Origin: Baffinella frigidus
Lineage: Eukaryota > Cryptophyceae > Cryptomonadales > Baffinellaceae
Assembly (NCBI GenBank): GCA_026770585.1
Contig: MU646447.1
Span: forward strand, 251,011-264,442
Length of the DNA: 13,432 nt
Direction of reading: 5' to 3'
Shown here: positions 12,683 through 13,432 of the stretch, piece by piece
Numbering within the stretch: position 1 is the first letter of the stretch
How the letters are laid out: every line of letters starts with the position of its first letter
The notes under the pieces: generated by a model
Told to the model about the DNA's origin: nothing
Database searches by the model: none
The model's input: only the letters and a program-made list of their open reading frames with translations
Position numbers and translations under genes: made by a program

Positions 12683-12923
12683 CTTGACGCCGACGGGTGC
12701 GTTCTTATCTCAGAAAACGAGTTCTAAAACTCGTTTTCTTAAGTCAATTCCCCTATAAATTTGTCAACTTATGCGGAGAGTGAAGAACAAGTTGACGAAT
12801 TTGTAGGGGGGTTGACTTAAGAAAACGAGTTTTAGAACTCGTTTTCTGAGATAAGTTCATACGGATGCGACTTTCCTCGACGATCCCGAGACAGTTGCCG
12901 CGCACTATTCCCAAGTTGACACG
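12683..12923 (-). CDS. Beta-helix repeat exon interrupted by a MITE
   Basis: The two coding parts are 12855-12923 (RVNLGIVRGNCLGIVEESRI, then RMN) and 12683-12704 (PVGVK after the junction). Together they match the intact paralogue at 13018-13131 (GLGIVEENRIFMNAAVGVK). The 150-bp MITE at 12705-12854 sits between Asn-encoding bases, flanked by GAAC on this strand. The acceptor is ACCCAG|CGTGTC and the donor GTCAAG|GTCCTT, the latter aligned with the donor of the paralogue. Unspliced, the element introduces stops. With donor GT at 12862-12861 and acceptor AG at 12710-12709 the exon length would be kept exactly (RIHKNAPVGVK). Expressed product or decayed copy cannot be decided here. Confidence 0.5.
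12705..12854 (-). mobile_element. 150-bp TTATCTCAG MITE, copy 5 (inverted)
   Basis: Same ends and length as the other copies. The centre reads TTATGCGGAGAGTGAAGAAC, the reverse complement of the centre in the other four, so this copy sits in the opposite orientation. The 4-bp duplication GTTC is exact (12701-12704 and 12855-12858). The two arms are very nearly perfectly complementary, which suggests a recent insertion. Confidence 0.96.
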
Positions 12924-13017
12924 CTGGGTCTGCGGTGCCAATCCGTCAACTTTGGCGCGGGGAAGAGCCCGGGATGACCAAATTGGTGAGCCCACATAAA
13001 GTGGGAGGGAGCGTCAC

Positions 13018-13131
13018 CTTGACGCCAACGGCGGCGTTCATAAAGATGCGGTTCTCTTCGACGATGCCGAGGCCGCTGTCGCGCACCACCACCCCGTCCC
13101 CTCTCCCGTCGTGCATCAGGTTCTTCCGCAC
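13018..13131 (-). CDS. Beta-helix repeat exon, intact copy (38 codons)
   Basis: A 114-nt, phase 0-0 exon: CCCTAG|GTGCGG to GTCAAG|GTGACG. It encodes VRKNLMHDGRGDGVVVRDSG and then LGIVEENRIFMNAAVGVK. Two consecutive parallel beta-helix rungs are visible, each with N-x-(I/M)-x-(x)-(N/D)-x-x-x-G-(V/I). The acceptor AG belongs to a telomere-like CCCTAAACCCTAG in the intron. It is the best-preserved member of the array and serves as the reference for the MITE-interrupted copy to its left and the lesioned copies to its right. No catalytic motif is seen. Confidence 0.62.
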
Positions 13132-13185
13132 CTAGGGTTTAGGGTACACGGTTTATGGTTTATGGTTTCGGGTTTCGGGTTTCGG
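13132..13185. repeat. Telomere-like heptamers (intron)
   Basis: AGGGTTTAGGGTACACGG followed by GTTTATG and GTTTCGG heptamers, each two to three times. Lies between two beta-helix exon copies. Confidence 0.85.
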
Positions 13186-13194
13186 TGGAGGTAT

Positions 13195-13285
13195 GAGATG
13201 CGGTTCTCCACGACGACCCCGAGGCCGCTGTCGCGCACCACCACCCCGCCCCCTCACCCATCGTGCATATCAGGTTCTTCCACAC
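13195..13285 (-). pseudogene. Beta-helix exon copy with frameshift and stop
   Basis: The acceptor CGCACAG|GTGTGG is followed by GTGTGGAAGAACCTGAT, matching the intact exon. Then comes a 2-base insertion (AT before GCACGA), and the codon AGA has become TGA, giving a stop in the ancestral frame. Further on the ancestral frame still reads GVVVRDSGLGVVVENRI. The mutation also creates ATGG|GTGAGG, a possible donor that would end the exon early after about 28 bases. Confidence 0.55.
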
Positions 13286-13387
13286 CTGTGCGCAACGTGC
13301 ACCACACGCTTATCAAATCCAGCGTACGCCTATCGTGCTCCTGTCCGCACCGTGGCACGCACACTGTGATCAAGTACACCGTATGGT

Positions 13388-13432
13388 ACCACCACCCCGC
13401 CCCCTCACCCATCGTGCATATCAGGTTCTTCC
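13388..13432 (-). pseudogene. Second lesioned beta-helix exon copy, cut by window edge
   Basis: The last 45 bases are identical to 13237-13281 or nearly so, including the inserted AT and the TGA-creating change. So it is a recent duplicate of the already lesioned copy at 13195-13285. To its left the sequence departs after GGTGGT. The array continues beyond the window. Confidence 0.6.

Noticed and set aside
12213-12727. Open frames running through the GA microsatellite (RERERERE and SLSLSL)
   Set aside because: Simple-sequence translation. The plus-strand frame ends in the MITE and there is no homology.
1-13432. CRISPR array or bacterial defence island
   Set aside because: The regular repeats are telomere-like heptamers or minisatellites without unique spacers of constant length. 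There are no cas-like genes, and the gene structure is intron-containing.

Overview
The window looks like nuclear DNA of a eukaryote, probably a unicellular alga or other protist, in a repeat-rich and perhaps subtelomeric region. Three things point that way. There are short exons joined by phase-compatible GT-AG introns. Telomere-like 7-mers of the TTTAGGG class and their variants occur in many separate blocks on both strands. Non-autonomous foldback/MITE-type elements are abundant. There is no bacterial gene layout, rRNA, tRNA or CRISPR array. I cannot name the species. TTTAGGG-type telomeres occur in plants, green algae, dinoflagellates and others, so they do not settle it.

Left part (1-3300), minus strand: the 5' half of a secreted M13 (neprilysin-like) metallopeptidase gene can be pieced together. 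A signal-peptide exon (3113-3300) is followed by an Ala/Glu-rich exon (2192-2465), an exon carrying the M13 motif DPCDDFYEYSCG (1268-1363), and an exon carrying FYRSCMDE (623-727). The reading phase is kept across every junction, and the joined protein has the M13 order MD-x-S-x-DPC-DDFY ... YRSCMD. The catalytic HExxH part lies beyond the left edge. The introns hold telomere-like repeats, a 150-bp MITE, a foldback, and two partial decayed copies of the last exon.

Middle (3300-11300): no gene can be assigned with confidence. A possible plus-strand gene has one well-bounded mini-exon at 3872-3916. The rest is a mosaic of foldback elements, minisatellites, diverged segmental duplications and telomere-like arrays. 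One MITE family has five copies (2491, 4227, 4434, 8378, 12705). They are 149-150 bp long, with TTATCTCAG...CTGAGATAA ends and a 4-bp target duplication at four of the five. A second element at 4776-4915 shares the TTATC...GATAA ends and the 4-bp duplication, so both were probably moved by the same kind of transposase.

Right part (11330-13432), minus strand: a series of short, mutually similar exons that encode right-handed parallel beta-helix repeats (for example HHNEINNGNG and GIVEENRIFMN), separated by telomere-like introns. One copy carries a MITE inside the coding sequence, and a paralogue 300 bp away shows the empty site. Two further copies share the same frameshift and stop. The array is therefore partly decayed and still duplicating. 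It runs off the right edge.

The most interesting signal is the interplay of mobile foldbacks, telomere-like repeats and splicing. A MITE sits in a coding exon where a GT 4 bp upstream of the target duplication and an AG inside the element's own end would allow length-preserving removal as an intron. Several exon borders also directly abut telomere-like repeats or a foldback end.
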